This document shows, piece after piece, positions 1-11,900 of a stretch of 64,000 bases of DNA (positions are counted from its first letter, which is position 1; each line of letters starts with the position of its first letter). The stretch covers positions 19,143,596 through 19,207,595 of the forward strand of contig OX336343.1 of the NCBI GenBank assembly GCA_946902875.1. Direction: 5' to 3'. Made by a program: the position numbers and the translations under genes. The notes beneath the pieces were generated by a model that did no database searches, had not been told where the DNA came from, and saw only the letters and a list, made by a program, of their open reading frames with translations. This DNA is from Nematopogon swammerdamellus. Lineage: Eukaryota; Arthropoda; Insecta; Lepidoptera; Adelidae.

Positions 1-408
1 GATTTAAAGAAAAATTACGTGATGTTTTCAAAGCCTTTCCTTGACATCGACTGCCCAGCTTTCCTTAGTAAGTATTTTAAGAATTAGTAGTAATTAGTAA
101 TCACATCATCACTACTACAGATAAAAGATTAAAAGGACAAAGTCAGTCTTCGCAGTCTGACTAAAAATCTAGAAATCTTAACAATTATTAAGAGGATTTG
201 TTTCAAAGATTTAGGGTTCCAAGGTCCTGCTAGGCTAGATCCAGGAGATTGTGACAGACAAATACGAGTAGATTAGTTGTAGATATGCGTCCGGCATGAC
301 GAAACTCTAAATCGTCCTTAGTAAGTAGTTTAGAATAATACTTTTTATCAAGCCAAAACTTCTTTAATGTTCCTATTTGTATGGGTTCTTAAATTACCGT
401 GGTTGTTA
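1..408. other. No recognisable feature
   Basis: AT-rich sequence with no long open frame, repeat or motif that I recognise. Confidence 0.5.
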
Positions 409-525
409 GACATTATTTTTTAAAACAAAACAGCTTTACTCACGGTTCTTCCGAGCTATGTGGCTACGAGCCACATAGCTCGGAAGAACCGTGAGTAAAC
501 CTGTTGTGTTTTAAAAATAATGTTC
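409..525. repeat. Foldback (palindromic) element
   Basis: Near-perfect inverted repeat with arms of about 57 bp around the trinucleotide ACG (near 466-468). Each arm runs ACATTATTTTTAAAAC ... CGAGCTATGTGGCT. There is no internal coding capacity. It could be a foldback MITE or an inverted duplication; no target duplication was identified. Confidence 0.75.
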
Positions 526-568
526 ATATTTCTATTCCGATACATTCCGCATACAACCTGAACGAGAG

Positions 569-1002
569 AGCGCCATATCGAAGACAAGGCCAAGTTGGCT
601 TTAAAAAAGCTGGGCGTACTCAATAAGGTGCGACGTTACTTCACGCCGGAACAAAGGATGTTTCTGTACAAGTCGCAGATTAGGTCCTGCTTGGAGTACT
701 GCCACCTCCGCACAACGCGCATTGGGCAGGGATTGCATCCCTATCGTTGGACTTACCTCGGATGTTTGCTCATCGTTTCTGCATATCTTTCCTATATAGA
801 ACTGGTAAATTCTGGAACGCTCTCCCTGCCCACATATTTCCCCCCAAGTATAGTCTCGGGTCCTTCAAGAGGGGCGTGAATAGGCACTTGTCAGGCTGGT
901 GTGGCATTCGCAACCCCTACATGCGACCGAATGTCCATGGGTGGCATTAGGCACCTCATGGGTGGATCAGCGCCACATGTCGCGCTTCCTATAAAAAAAC
1001 GA
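569..1002 (+). pseudogene. LINE-J 3' fragment (jockey/CR1-like RT C-terminus), internally deleted
   Basis: The translation starts with a KLGVLNKVRRYFTPEQR-type block followed by SQIRSCLEYC, the region downstream of the RT domain in jockey/CR1-like ORF2 proteins. Compared with the copy at 1917-2738, about 190 bp are missing between the EYC codons and the CCACCTCCGCAC motif, which suggests deletion at a short homology. The frame then shifts. The copy ends in the family 3' end (CGCTTCCTATAAAAAAA). It is 5'-truncated and dead. The same tail recurs at least seven times in the window. Confidence 0.75.
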
Positions 1003-1338
1003 GCAGCTCTCCAGAAGTGTGAAAACTGGAATCGAAAACGTCAGTCTGCAGAGTTTATGAGCCGCAAATTTCGCACACCGATGTCAGGGATCCCGCGGGC
1101 ACTACTTGGTTCATTTGGAGAATTGTCCGAATGCTTCGTGACTTAAATAATCGAGTCGATGGCATCTACGCTCGATTTATGTCCGCCATAACTATCGAGA
1201 TATTAGATATTATTTAGAATTAGTGCTGGACTCTATAATATTTGTTGTAGTTCCTTGGGCAATCTGAACTTGCTGGGATAATTAATATTAGCAAATTTGA
1301 TCACCATTAGACTTCTTCAACATTCGATTCCCGTCCAC
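1003..1338. other. No recognisable feature
   Basis: Nothing supported beyond a chance open frame running out of the LINE tail. Confidence 0.4.
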
Positions 1339-1479
1339 AAGTGCTAGAGCTTGTTACTTGTAGATAAGTGCTAGAGCTTGTCACTTGTAGATAAGTGCTA
1401 GAACTTGTCACTTGTAGACAACTGCTAGAGCTTGTCACTTGTAGACCAGTACTAGAGCTTGCCGAGCTCACTTGTAGAC
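1339..1479. repeat. 27-bp minisatellite, about 5 units
   Basis: Units of AAGTGCTAGAGCTTGTCACT plus TGTAGAT repeat at 1339, 1366, 1393 and 1420. A fifth, longer unit ends at 1479. It is followed at once by GTCTACAAGTGAGACGCTCT, an inverted copy of the unit end, so the array closes on a hairpin. Confidence 0.85.
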
Positions 1480-1758
1480 AGCGTGTCTACAAGTGAGACG
1501 CTCTAAAAAGATTTCCGTGGCTACATTTGCTTTCTCTTAGAGACTTCATAGACAATTCAACTTGAACTTCAGAAGGACGTCACGGCTCTAGATCAGCCCC
1601 TGTGTAGGAGGAGAGGGGTAGCGGTGTTGGCACCTTGCCAGACCTTCGCGGCAACGCAGGCGCGGCCACAGGGGGTCGGGGGAGGTAATAGGTGCAATTG
1701 CCATCTTTCTTCGCAGTCGGGTTTTATAAAATTTGTATTAAATTTTTTTTACACTTTT
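1480..1758. other. Unannotated, GC-rich centre
   Basis: Contains a GC-rich stretch at about 1590-1690 with no recognisable protein or RNA. Confidence 0.35.
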
Positions 1759-1916
1759 TAGGTTTCCGTACCTCGTAGTAAGGCTACAAAGTCTGTCTGT
1801 CTAATGGCTGTATCTTTGGAACCGTAATAGCTAGCCGGTGAAAATTTTTACACAATGTTATGTGTTACTTAGCGGATATATAAACACTTTATAAAAAATG
1901 GAAAAAGTAAAACATT

Positions 1917-2738
1917 GATTAAGACATCGGCGCCACATTGAGGGCAAGGCCAAGCTGGCCTCAAAAAAGCTGGGCGTACTAAACAAAGTGCGGCAGTACT
2001 TCACGTCGGGCCAAAAACTGACGCTGTATAAAACACAGGTTAGGTCCTGCTTGGAGTTTTTTTTTTTTTTTATCGATAGCGCGACATGTGGCATCGTTAC
2101 ACCTACAAGTAGGTGTCTAACGATCCCCATGGACATTCTGTGATGCACGGGGATTGCGAATGTCATGCCGGCCTAAAAGTACGGTGTACTTTTCTCGTGT
2201 GTAAAAGTGCGGAGTACTGCTCGCACTTGTGGGACGGCTCAGCTAAATACCAGCTTGCGCCGCTAGACTCAATCCAGCGTCGTGCCGGGCGACTGGTGGG
2301 TGACCCAGCGGTGTCCCGCGACTTAGAACCACTGCAACTCCGTAGGGACGTCGGCTCCCTAAGTGTGTTCTATCGTCTATTTCATGGGGAGTGTTCGGAG
2401 GAGCTGTTTAACGCGATTCCGCCGTCCCCATTCCACCTCCGCACCACGCGTACTGGGCAGGGATGCACCCCTACTCAATCGACCTACCACGGATGCGCAC
2501 CAACCGGTTCTGTAGATCTTTTATTCACAGAACCGGGAAAATGTGGAACGCTCTCCCTGCCCATGTATTTCCTCCCAAGTACAACCTGGGGTTCTTCAAA
2601 AGGGGCGTGAAAAGGCTCCTGTCAGGCCGGCATGGCATTCGCAATCCCCGTGCATCACAGAATGTCCATGGGCATCGTTAGACACCTACTTGTAGGTGAA
2701 ACGATGCCACATGTCGCTCTATCAATAAAAAAATAAAA
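1917..2738 (+). mobile_element. LINE-J 5'-truncated insertion with RT-tail pseudogene
   Basis: 5'-truncated LINE with the AAAACATT target duplication and an A-rich tail. It encodes the C-terminal region after RT: KLGVLNKVRQYFT..., then EYCSHLWDGSAKYQLAPLDS, IQRRAGRLVGDP, LSVFYRLFHGECSEEL and PPSPFHLRTTRTGQG. The frame breaks near 2462, and the remainder (NALPAHVFPPKYNLGFFKRG) continues in another frame. An unrelated block interrupts it at 2057-2210. The closest family type is jockey/CR1-like ORF2; clade assignment needs the RT core, which is absent. Confidence 0.8.
2057..2210 (-). mobile_element. Inverted LINE-J tail inserted inside LINE-J
   Basis: A run of about 15 T followed by the reverse complement of the LINE-J 3' end (GCGACATGTGGCATCGTTAC ... 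GCGAATGTCATGCCGGCCT), then about 36 bp of unknown sequence. It is flanked by GGAG (2053-2056 and 2211-2214). This is a second, oppositely oriented, severely 5'-truncated copy. Confidence 0.7.
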
Positions 2739-2838
2739 AAAACATTAAGGGGGTCCCCATACAATAAAAGAGTATTTCAACTTTTTTTTTGTGGTGCGAA
2801 AACCTCGCATGTGTCCGACTCGCACTTGGCTCGTTTTT

Positions 2839-3403
2839 TTCTCAATTTATTCGATTTCAGCGAGGCGAATCCAACCTGCAACGTTCTTGTTGCGTTCTTG
2901 TAGTAGTTTTTTCCTGCCATTTCTACTGCCTAGTGATCGCTGGTCCTAATAATCGCTTGACTTTCACTACACTCTCTCATATCATAACGCTGTTGCTGTT
3001 GTAGCAAAATTTTCAGAAGATTTTCGTGTGAAATTATTTCGTTATTTTGCTAGAACCGTCATTAACTTCTCATCTCTATAATAGGCGACCCTCCTGCCTC
3101 GGAAGCGGGTAAATAGACCGACCCGAACAATAGAACTCTCGTTAGTCTTCGGTCACGTAAGGGCAGTCACTGGACCTTCAACGCGCGTGCGAACCTTGTT
3201 TGAATAGTTTCTGGTGTCAACATCCCTTAGTACCCTGTACATGTACTAGTACGATGTGACGTTCGTATGTGATTTGATCCTGTGTACTCCGCAATGAGCT
3301 GATTTTGGAGTAAGACTTGTATAGTTTACCACACCAATTGGTGAGATATAATATAATTTATTTACTACATCTATTGAGATTCGGACCAACTTTGAGTGAA
3401 ATT
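2839..3403. other. No recognisable feature
   Basis: No repeat or coding signal that I can name. Confidence 0.4.
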
Positions 3404-4186
3404 TGGCGGTATATAGCGAAGTAAGGTCTTGTATGTTTTATCATTCGTTCTGCGGCCTGGTGGTGCATACAATGGACTGTACACCGTAACGTATTCCGGC
3501 ACTTACGAAAAAGTCAGTTGACACATTGGTGAACGCGTAGGTTAGGGCAGCGACTTTTGAATGAAATTCGGACTAACTTTTAGTAAACTGATTATCTATC
3601 CTAAGTTTGAAATCATTGAGTGCATTGAGATACTTATGTTTCGAATCGAATACAAAGTGAGGTTTTAGAAATTAGAATTATTTTAGTGGAGAATAAAAAC
3701 TTTACATGTAATTACATCAAATTAAGATGTAGAATCAGCTTCGCTGTCTTGCATAGTGAATCAGCTGAGCGGGATTCGTTTATGTCACATGTTTATTTGT
3801 ATTTTGTTAAACGATTCCTTTCTATTTTTCTAGATATATAGGATTGTTAATAAGTATACAGCTTTTCTCCTTGCGTTCTCTACCACTAACATGCATATAA
3901 AAGCTTACAACTTTCAAAAACATCATCCGTATTCTACTGAAATATATTCGATTTCGAATATAATATCAGATAGATATCACTAAAAGTTAGTCCGAATTTC
4001 ACGCAAAAGTCGCCCTAATAGGGTTCACCAATATGCCAACAACTGCCTTTTGTGTAAGTGCCGGAATACGTGCACACTGGGCGCTGCAGGCCATTGTACC
4101 ACCAGGCACCAGGCCGCAGAACGAGTGATATAAACATATAAATAATTGGCGAGACCTTACTTCGCTATAAACCGCACCTTTACAGA
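3404..4186. mobile_element. Non-autonomous element with ~210-bp terminal inverted repeats
   Basis: The left arm (about 3404-3610) and right arm (about 3970-4186) are imperfect inverted copies. Shared blocks include TATAGCGAAGTAAGGTCT, TCGTTCTGCGGCCTGGTG, GTATTCCGGCACTTAC and GAAATTCGGACTAACTTTTA. The spacer of about 350 bp is AT-rich with no transposase. No clean target duplication was found. The minus-strand 120-residue frame at 4157-4519 overlaps the right arm and is probably chance. Confidence 0.65.
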
Positions 4187-7100
4187 TCCAATAACAGAGT
4201 AACGTGCCTGATAATACGACGAGACTCGGTCACGTTTTAACCCAGCCGAGCAAAAACCTCCACTCCATTCTAGAAGATAACGTCTCAAATCTTCTGCCCT
4301 TTCCGCTGGATAAATGTTTCCGATCGAGACAATCGGTTTATCTGCTAACAAATCTCTTATATGTGCGTTATTCGGCGTTGCCGCATTTTGTGCGAAATTG
4401 AGCTGTAACTCAAAAGTGTAGACTTCAAATTGGTTCAGTTGTCTCTCGACGAAATTCGTAGGAACTGCGAAATTGTATGTCAGTGCGTAAGTGCGGTAAT
4501 TGACTGCAAGAGCGTGCACCAGCTGTCAGAATCTGTATCGCTGAAGTGCCTTAATTTTCTATAGCATTGGCGGTTACACTGTAACTAATGGGCGTCCTGC
4601 CTGCCGCCCGTCTCTCAGATCTGTTGTCTGCTAATCATTCCTGACTACGTACGAGGATGAGAGTACCATTAAGCTTTGAGTTGTCGACAAAGGTATAAGA
4701 ATTTATTTTAATGCATGTAAATTTGTGAAAATATTTTTTGCGGTTAAGGAAAAGTGAAAGATATATGTTATGTGGCTAGCGAAAGTTTTGCTTTTATATA
4801 TTTTATTGTTAAGTCTATCTGTGCCTACAGGCCACCCAAATATGATTAAACATCTATGATTCGACATCGGATCTTGGTCACTATCGTGTCAGTCGAATCT
4901 CTGTATAGTCCTCTTTGTATTAGTTAGATTTCGATCATATCTATCGAATCCGAAGAAAATGTACCTCAAACCAGTATTTTTAAATGCATTGGCTGTTTTC
5001 CATCGTCCAATTTATGCGTACAGATTGGGGGCGATTAACTCGCTCCAGTTATCGAAAACACCCACCAATCTATTTCTAGAAAGCTGGACGCAACTCAGCG
5101 GACTCCGCCCAGCCGTTTGTCGTTTTCGCACCAACCGGTTTCAGATTCAGACCCTGGCCGTCGTTGTTTGGTTGGAAAGACCAGGCTCTACACGGCACCC
5201 AGTATTTCAAACACGCCATTCACGATTGAACATGGTGGCAATATTGGGCGTGAATTAAATAAAAAATTCTAAGATGCGTATCCAGCAGTGGACGCAATAA
5301 TCTTGACTGACAATAAATGCAGTTATTTAGGATCGAGCACCGAACATTTCAATATCGGCCATGTTCGGTGATCCATCAGACGCTGTAAAATCGTGACAGA
5401 TATTCAATGCGCGTTTCAAAAAATGTACGTTGTTGGTGCATATGTAGAATGTCGAACGACTTGTTGGCAAACATGCTGGCCAGCATGATTGGTAGTGAAT
5501 GTCTCTTGAGAGACAATTTGTTTACCTTGGCGTGGCAATAACGCAGATACTGCCGATGATTGAAAATGCTAATTAACAGGTGCGCAAAGTAAGACTACAC
5601 TTTCCGACCGAAGAACATCGATCGTTACCTAACTGATTGGTGGCTTGCGTCAAGTCTACAGTTACTTGTTTGGTTACTGTATGATTGAAACACTTCAATG
5701 TTAAGTAAAGATCCTTAGCATCTTTATACAATTTTAACATGCAGTAGTCGCTCGACCACGTTCAGTAAAAGAAAACACTAAGTACCTGTTATTCTATACC
5801 AATGAAAGTTAACTTAACTGTTCTTTGAATCTGTCGGATTCAAGTTATTTGTTTATACTACCTTATAACAATGAATTGAGCTTTCTTCGTGTAGCTTTTG
5901 TCACTCAAAAGTCAGGCTTAAATTTCGATTCCAGTTACATTGATTCTCAAGATCCGGGTGCTAGGGGACAGTTATAAGCTTATTTATAGAACTTATTATG
6001 GATACTTGGGCATTGGCATTAGCTATTTGGCACAAGTGGAGCAGGCCGAGTTGTCGGCAAGCTTACCGCCTCGTCACGATCAAGGACGCGACGTGCGGGC
6101 AGCAGAGCGCTCGTTATCATGCGCACGCGCACGCCTTGCCGTGCTACCCAGTTCTGATCGTCGACACATCTGAACTGACCCTTCGGACGGTGGGAAGATG
6201 TGAAAGAAAGTGCTGGTTTCGGTTCGTAAATGGCAGAAGATACTGGTTTTGAGAATTATTGGGGAGACGAAATTTTAAAAATGTATCTGGAGAGAAACTC
6301 TGAGAGAGTACTCAGAAGCCAGAAGAGTTCTCTTTCATCAGTAGTGTTCCGTTTAGTAGTAGTATCGGCTTGTTGTCGGCGACAAAAATTCCTGAAGACG
6401 TCAAAAAACGAGACCAAAGTCCAGCAGTGAACAATAAAATAAGAAAATCTGCAAAGGGCGGGGATTCCAAGGGAATGTTATGAGAACTTGCGATTAACGA
6501 CTTAAACAAGGATAATGTTCTCAAAGCCCCGTACATTTACAAGCGAGTCTATCTACATAGTTCTAGTCTCTTAGCAGCAGTCGAACGTGCTATGCGTAAA
6601 GCATAAGATCGACTTCGCCTTATTTGGTCAAAGAAAAGCGCTTCTAACAATAATGAATGCAGTCAGAATGCCACACATAAGATCTCGGAAAGAGAACCAA
6701 CCAATTGATACGTATATACTCATTTTTTGAAATGTTGACAAAATGATTGCTTTAAGATCATATGTCGCTTTTTGCCACGTACGATGCTTTCCAATCACCT
6801 TGTCCGTAGTAGATTATTAAGATTTTGCAACGGTCTGATTTATGGCTCAAGTCTCAACCAGTGCCTATTAACTGGCGCCGGCGGGCCAGCGACGACGTGA
6901 AGACGGATTTGGAGAAATCTGCAGAAACTTACGACAATGAGGGTCTCCTGGGTCAACTAGCACCCATGTCGAACAGTTTGGCCATTAGTTGTGCCATCGA
7001 AGATGAACTTAAACCAAGACCCCGTTAAGACTTACAAAATATTTCACGTATCCGGCTCGAAGGGCCAAATTTTACTAGGTTCAATGTTTGATTCGGCAAA

Positions 7101-7800
7101 ATGTGCTCATTTTGCAGGCATACATACTAAGAAGGTCGTTTCTAAAAGTGCAGAAACATCAATAGGTAGAATTTTCTGACATCATATGCTGCGGATTGAG
7201 TACACCTGTGGCTAAGATCCAAAGATCATTTTCATGTCCTATGTCTTACATGACACTTACATGATCATAATTAAATATATATATATTATAATATATTATA
7301 TAGATAATAAATTACTGAAATAAAAATAAATAATTACTATTTTATTACTCATTTACGCGCACGCTCAATGTAATCATATCGTAATGATATATCCTCAAAA
7401 CTGTTAGTACTTCGGTCCGACGACAAACGAACCGGCTTCGCTTGCTAGATCGCGTCTCTTTATTGGCAGTGACATTGGCGCAGCGTGGTCGGTTGAATGT
7501 CAGGTGGCGAGAGGAGCGGCGACCGCGATGTCGGCAAGAGATCATTACTTATTGACGGCTAGGCGCTTCGTGACCAGCGCCGCAGACACGCCCGAACATT
7601 TCATTAGAAAACGGTAGGCCTGGTGGAGCAGTAGCGTGCGTTCTATCCGACACTCGAGTCGTTTTCATTGCCTTGAAAATTGGTTTATTGATCGACCATC
7701 TATTACTCAAGAATCGATCTTTTATGCTAAGGAATTTATTAGTAGGAAACGAGCACTCGAACCACACCACACACCACATCGATCATCGTATTATGTACTA
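4187..7800. other. Long stretch without recognisable genes
   Basis: Contains scattered open frames of 60-120 codons on both strands and short palindromes (for example TGCTGGCCAGCA near 5474), but no recognised domain and no repeat family shared with the rest of the window. A mixed-composition stretch at about 6830-7180 could be a decayed exon; I cannot assign it. Confidence 0.35.
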
Positions 7801-8085
7801 AGGCCCACTTGCACCAACACGAATTTAACTATAAACCAGTTTAACTCGTTAAACTAGCACCCGTTGTATGTGGGAACCGCGTTTGAACCGCGTTTAAATC
7901 CATAACTCGCTATTTAACTCTAAACTCGTGTTGGTGCAAGACGCGCTAAGCGCGTCTTGCACCAACACGAGTTTAAAGTTAAGTAGCGAGTTATGGATTT
8001 AAACGCGGTTCACACATACAACGGGTGCTAGTTTAACGAGTTAAACTGGTTTATATATTAAATTTGTGTTGGTGCAAGTGGGCCT
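7801..8085. mobile_element. Full-length palindromic MITE, 285 bp, TA target duplication
   Basis: The two halves are inverted copies meeting at AGACGCGCTAAGCGCGTCT near 7950. Outer ends read AGGCCCACTTGCACCAACAC and its complement. The same CTTGCACCAACACGA motif also lies next to the centre, so each half begins and ends with it. The element is flanked by TA (7799-7800 and 8086-8087), which fits a Tc1/mariner-type mechanism. Confidence 0.8.
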
Positions 8086-8301
8086 TAGTTACGTTGTTAA
8101 ATTCTTATAAACTAAATGACAGAAGGTCGGCAATTTTATACTGTGCAACGGCAAAAATACAATACAAATTGCCGAAGTTCCTTCTAGTGTACCTTAACAT
8201 ACTAGTAGAATAGGAGTATAGGAATATAATAAGATTCTTCAAACTGCTTATTATAAATTATCAGTTTCTATATTTCACGCTGTAAGACAGGGCTGGCCTT
8301 C

Positions 8302-8336
8302 CAGCATAGAAAAGTAATCGTTCCTTTTCTATGCTG
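8302..8336. repeat. Short perfect hairpin
   Basis: CAGCATAGAAAAG and its exact complement are separated by 9 nt. The stem is too short for a microRNA precursor. Confidence 0.6.
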
Positions 8337-8719
8337 TGGACGAGAGAAACGGAATCGGAGCTTACAACTTTATTATCTAAAGTAAACATGAATGAATTGC
8401 TAACTTAAAATAACTTTGACATTTCAACTAATATGAAACGATTCCCAAGCATGTAAGGGAAAAGCAAAATTATCTAGAAAACGTTTATGAATATCAGACT
8501 ACACAGCTGGCAATGCTAGTGAAGTTGTAGAGGAAACAATCATGCCGGTTAACTTGCAAACAAGCTGTCGTTAAACTATTGTAACTATTGCGGAGTGGTA
8601 GCATTCTAGAATCTGGGAAGGTTAGACGTCAAGTCACATAGAGTCTTTATTTTAAGTGTTGACATGGCAAGGATGGCTGTCACAAGTTCATCGCCTATAA
8701 TTTACGATCCATTACTTTC

Positions 8720-8930
8720 TAGCTGGTGCAATGGTGTTTGTACCACAGTTACTGGACGTAAGATGGCCGCATAGCAGTCTCGGCTGTGTTCTCCTCAACT
8801 CCATTATAGCCAGCAATCCAAAGGGAAGTCTCCTGTATAGCACCTTCTCGAAGGTGATATAGGCTGGTTGGAGCATGTGCTCTGACTCAGCCACTCATAC
8901 CTGATAGATAACATAACAAACAAATATGCC
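8720..8930 (+). mobile_element. SINE-B fragment (3' half)
   Basis: Matches the body and tail of the complete copy at 42550-42963: GTAAGATGGCCGCATAGCAG, ATAGCCAGCAATCCA, GGGAAGTCTCC, GAAGGTGATATAGGCTGGTT and GACTCAGCCAC. The tRNA-like head is missing. Confidence 0.75.
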
Positions 8931-11900
8931 AGGCCTTTACAAGAATTCTTGTCCGGCTACACTGATTGTATGAATAAAAGAGAAATTTGACAGAGAAAGA
9001 AAATACCTCTATTTCAGTGACGTAGCAAGTAGAAAGTTGAGTAAGATAATACTAGAAAGTTAAAGCCTTAAGTACGTTAAATTAAAATCAAATTCGACGT
9101 TAGCCCACTATTTCACTCTCGAATACGCCTAAATATAATTATATCCCTGATTAGTTTTAATCGATCGCCCTGAGGTTTCGAACCTTATTTTATTGCTGAA
9201 AATATTCCAGTTATAAAATTTCGTTACCGGGATCAGCCGGATCCCTGGTAAATCGGAGAGGTATTTTAAACCACCTAACTTATAAGGACAAAATACAAAT
9301 TGAACTACCTTATATGCTCTCTACAGGACTAACGGCTTAATTAATTTGCAACACAAAGCTTAAACTATACTTAGCGCATAAGTCAGGCTTGCGCTCTGTA
9401 GACCGCCATATTGCACGACACAGACCTTCGCTACCAGACAACGGCTGGGCAAGTTATGGCGTCGTATCTTGTGGGAAGGTATGCGGGAACAAGGATGCCG
9501 GAACGGGAATAGCCTTTGAGACCTGCGAAGGGAGTATAGTGATAATTATACGTGAATGGATTGCGTTGTGGGCACTTTTGTTTCCGTTTTGTTTAAACAT
9601 CTCTGGCTTTTACGCAAGTATTTGACTTCAAGATGGAATGAGGACAATGAACCGAACGATAAGTTTGACATTGCTACAGAAGATTTTTTATATAAATGTA
9701 TTTCTTTCAAAGAATTATGATTTTAGAGACATTGCTGATTTTGTTTTGTTTGTTCCAGGTAAGATAAGAGTACTAAATTACTTTCGACACATGCCTGGGT
9801 CCAAAGTGAGTAAGTAGTTTGTTTGTATTTCTGTCTTCTTTTTCTCTAAAAGTGTCTAAAGAAATGTTTATGTATGTATTTTTATGTGGTCCTTTTCGAT
9901 TGACTGAAAACCTATCCCTAAAAATAGGTTTTATTCATAGAATAGTTCAGGTATACACATTTCTATTCAACTTGTTACGCTATTTCCCTAACTTCAACAA
10001 TAAATAAAATATGCAACTTAATTCCATTCATTCTTCTATGATACAATATAGGTTTATTAGTAATACGTGCGTGGGTTTACGAGTTGTGCAATTGCTAGAG
10101 TTCATGTTTTATCGTCCGGATCGATAATATAAGCAGTAAAATGATGCGCGGATGCGAGATAGCATGACCTACATAGGAGAGCACCCGGGACTATGAACAG
10201 TCGAATGTTCGAAAGCTCTATCCCTGAAGTTTTCTGCACCTACTAATGAATGTTCATCAATCTAGTGGTTCAGTTTGAATTAACGTCCATAGATGAGAGA
10301 AAAATAAAGAATATAAATGGTTTATTGGAAATAATAACCGAGAAAAACACATGAAAAGAAAGGATATAAAGGGATCAAACAGAAGAAAATAAAAAGAATT
10401 AACGCTATAATAAAACAAACAAAACGTATGAAAAGGAATAATGCAAAATAATTAATTGAAAAAGAAACCCACCGGGAACTCAACTTGTGTGTTTGATTAA
10501 ACAAAGTTTACAATTTCGAATAGTCAATTCTCACAGTGTGCAGAACCGTTCGACTTGAAATTTCTCTCCATAACGCGTTTTCTGTGATAGCTAGCTATGA
10601 AGTCCTTCAGTTATGAATTTATGACAGATAAACGCTCGCCGCGTTGTCTATTTGTTTGCATTGAGATATAAACTACTGGGGACCGAACATGGAGAGCATT
10701 GTATTGTACGGTGTCAGAACAGTTATGTGCTTGGATATCTTATGTACCTTCGAGTCTTGCATTATCATCATTATAGGTTCATTTATTTCTATAATTAAGT
10801 ACTTTCTCTTTTCTTTTGTATTCCTGACTTAATACCTCTTTTTCTATTAGTTTAGTTAATTAATGTCTCCTAATTCTTCTTTCGTCTTGATGATTTTTTC
10901 TTCGTTTCTTTTTACTCCGTATTCTTCGTAAATGTTTCATCTCCTCCTTAACTTCTCTTTCTTTTCTGTAATAATTGTTTAGAAATCTATTAAACATAAT
11001 TTCACCATAAATATATCTGTTAACCTAACGAAAAATCAAACAATATTTACACCAAACCAAGATATTCCACTAGAAAATTATTACAAATTAAAATCCACAC
11101 ATTTTAAACTTGTCTTTTTCTGTATTGTACTCGTATTTGTAAGTACCTATAATGCTATTTTATTCTTAAATTTATTTTCATTCTTAATTTTTTACTGTGT
11201 TTTTTTGTGATTGTTCCATTGTATTTTATTGTCTAATTTGTATTTTGAATTTGCTGTGTGTGTTTTGGGACTAGTGCCTGACAAATAAAATAATTGATTT
11301 GATTTTAATTTAATGTTTTTATTTCATCTGCACATAGTGCTTTTAGATACCTCGGTGATTTTGTCTGATGATGCAGATAAGGACAAGTTAGCAGTAATTA
11401 TAATTATTATTCTTGGAGCTCAAACAATATGGCGGTAATCTCGAGATCTGCGCTCGCGCACCAATATGGCGATGTGGGATGCCCGTATAGGGTTCCCGGG
11501 CACCTCTCTTCAGTCCGTCCGTCCGGATCATATCGCGCAGGCGTATCTCTGGGAAGTCTTAAGTAATTTATTGTCTTGTGGATTATCTCGCAGATGGTTG
11601 ATCGATAAGTTTCTTTGTTGCGAATATTGTTCTTGAGCGAACAAGTTGGTACATCGATGGTTATATGGGTTTGTGTGTCGATGTTGTAAATGGTTTTGAG
11701 CAGTATTTACACTATAAAATTACAGTATCTATATTCAAGTTTACTTTCTTCGTCTTTTCTTCTTTCTTTTGCGGTATTTCCGTAGGGATTTCAATAGTGA
11801 CTATTTAAATATTTGTTATTTTCCACGCCTGTGTTCAATTGAATTATTTCACTATATCTCCATTTATTAGACCCGCATACAGTTTTATTCCCTCGAAAAG

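Larger units (their letters stand above)
1759..2838 (+). mobile_element. K-family repeat split by a LINE insertion
   Basis: The left part (1759-1916) has the K start AGGTTTCCGTAC, then ATCTTTGGAACCGTAATAGC and the AAAAATGGAAAAAGTAAAA block. The right part resumes at 2739 with CATTAAGGGGGTCCCCATAC, and ends GTGGTGCGAAAACCTCG ... CTCGCACTTGGC. The two halves align to intact K copies (for example 56511-56803) with the LINE removed. AAAACATT is duplicated on both sides of the insertion (1909-1916 and 2739-2746). Confidence 0.75.

Noticed and set aside
1339..1479. CRISPR-like array
   Set aside because: Units are contiguous without unique spacers, and the genome is eukaryotic; it is a minisatellite.
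4157..4519. 120-residue minus-strand frame as a gene
   Set aside because: Overlaps the right arm of the long-TIR element, has no recognised domain, and has no matching codon signal upstream.
8302..8336. microRNA precursor
   Set aside because: 13-bp stem is too short for a Drosha/Dicer substrate.
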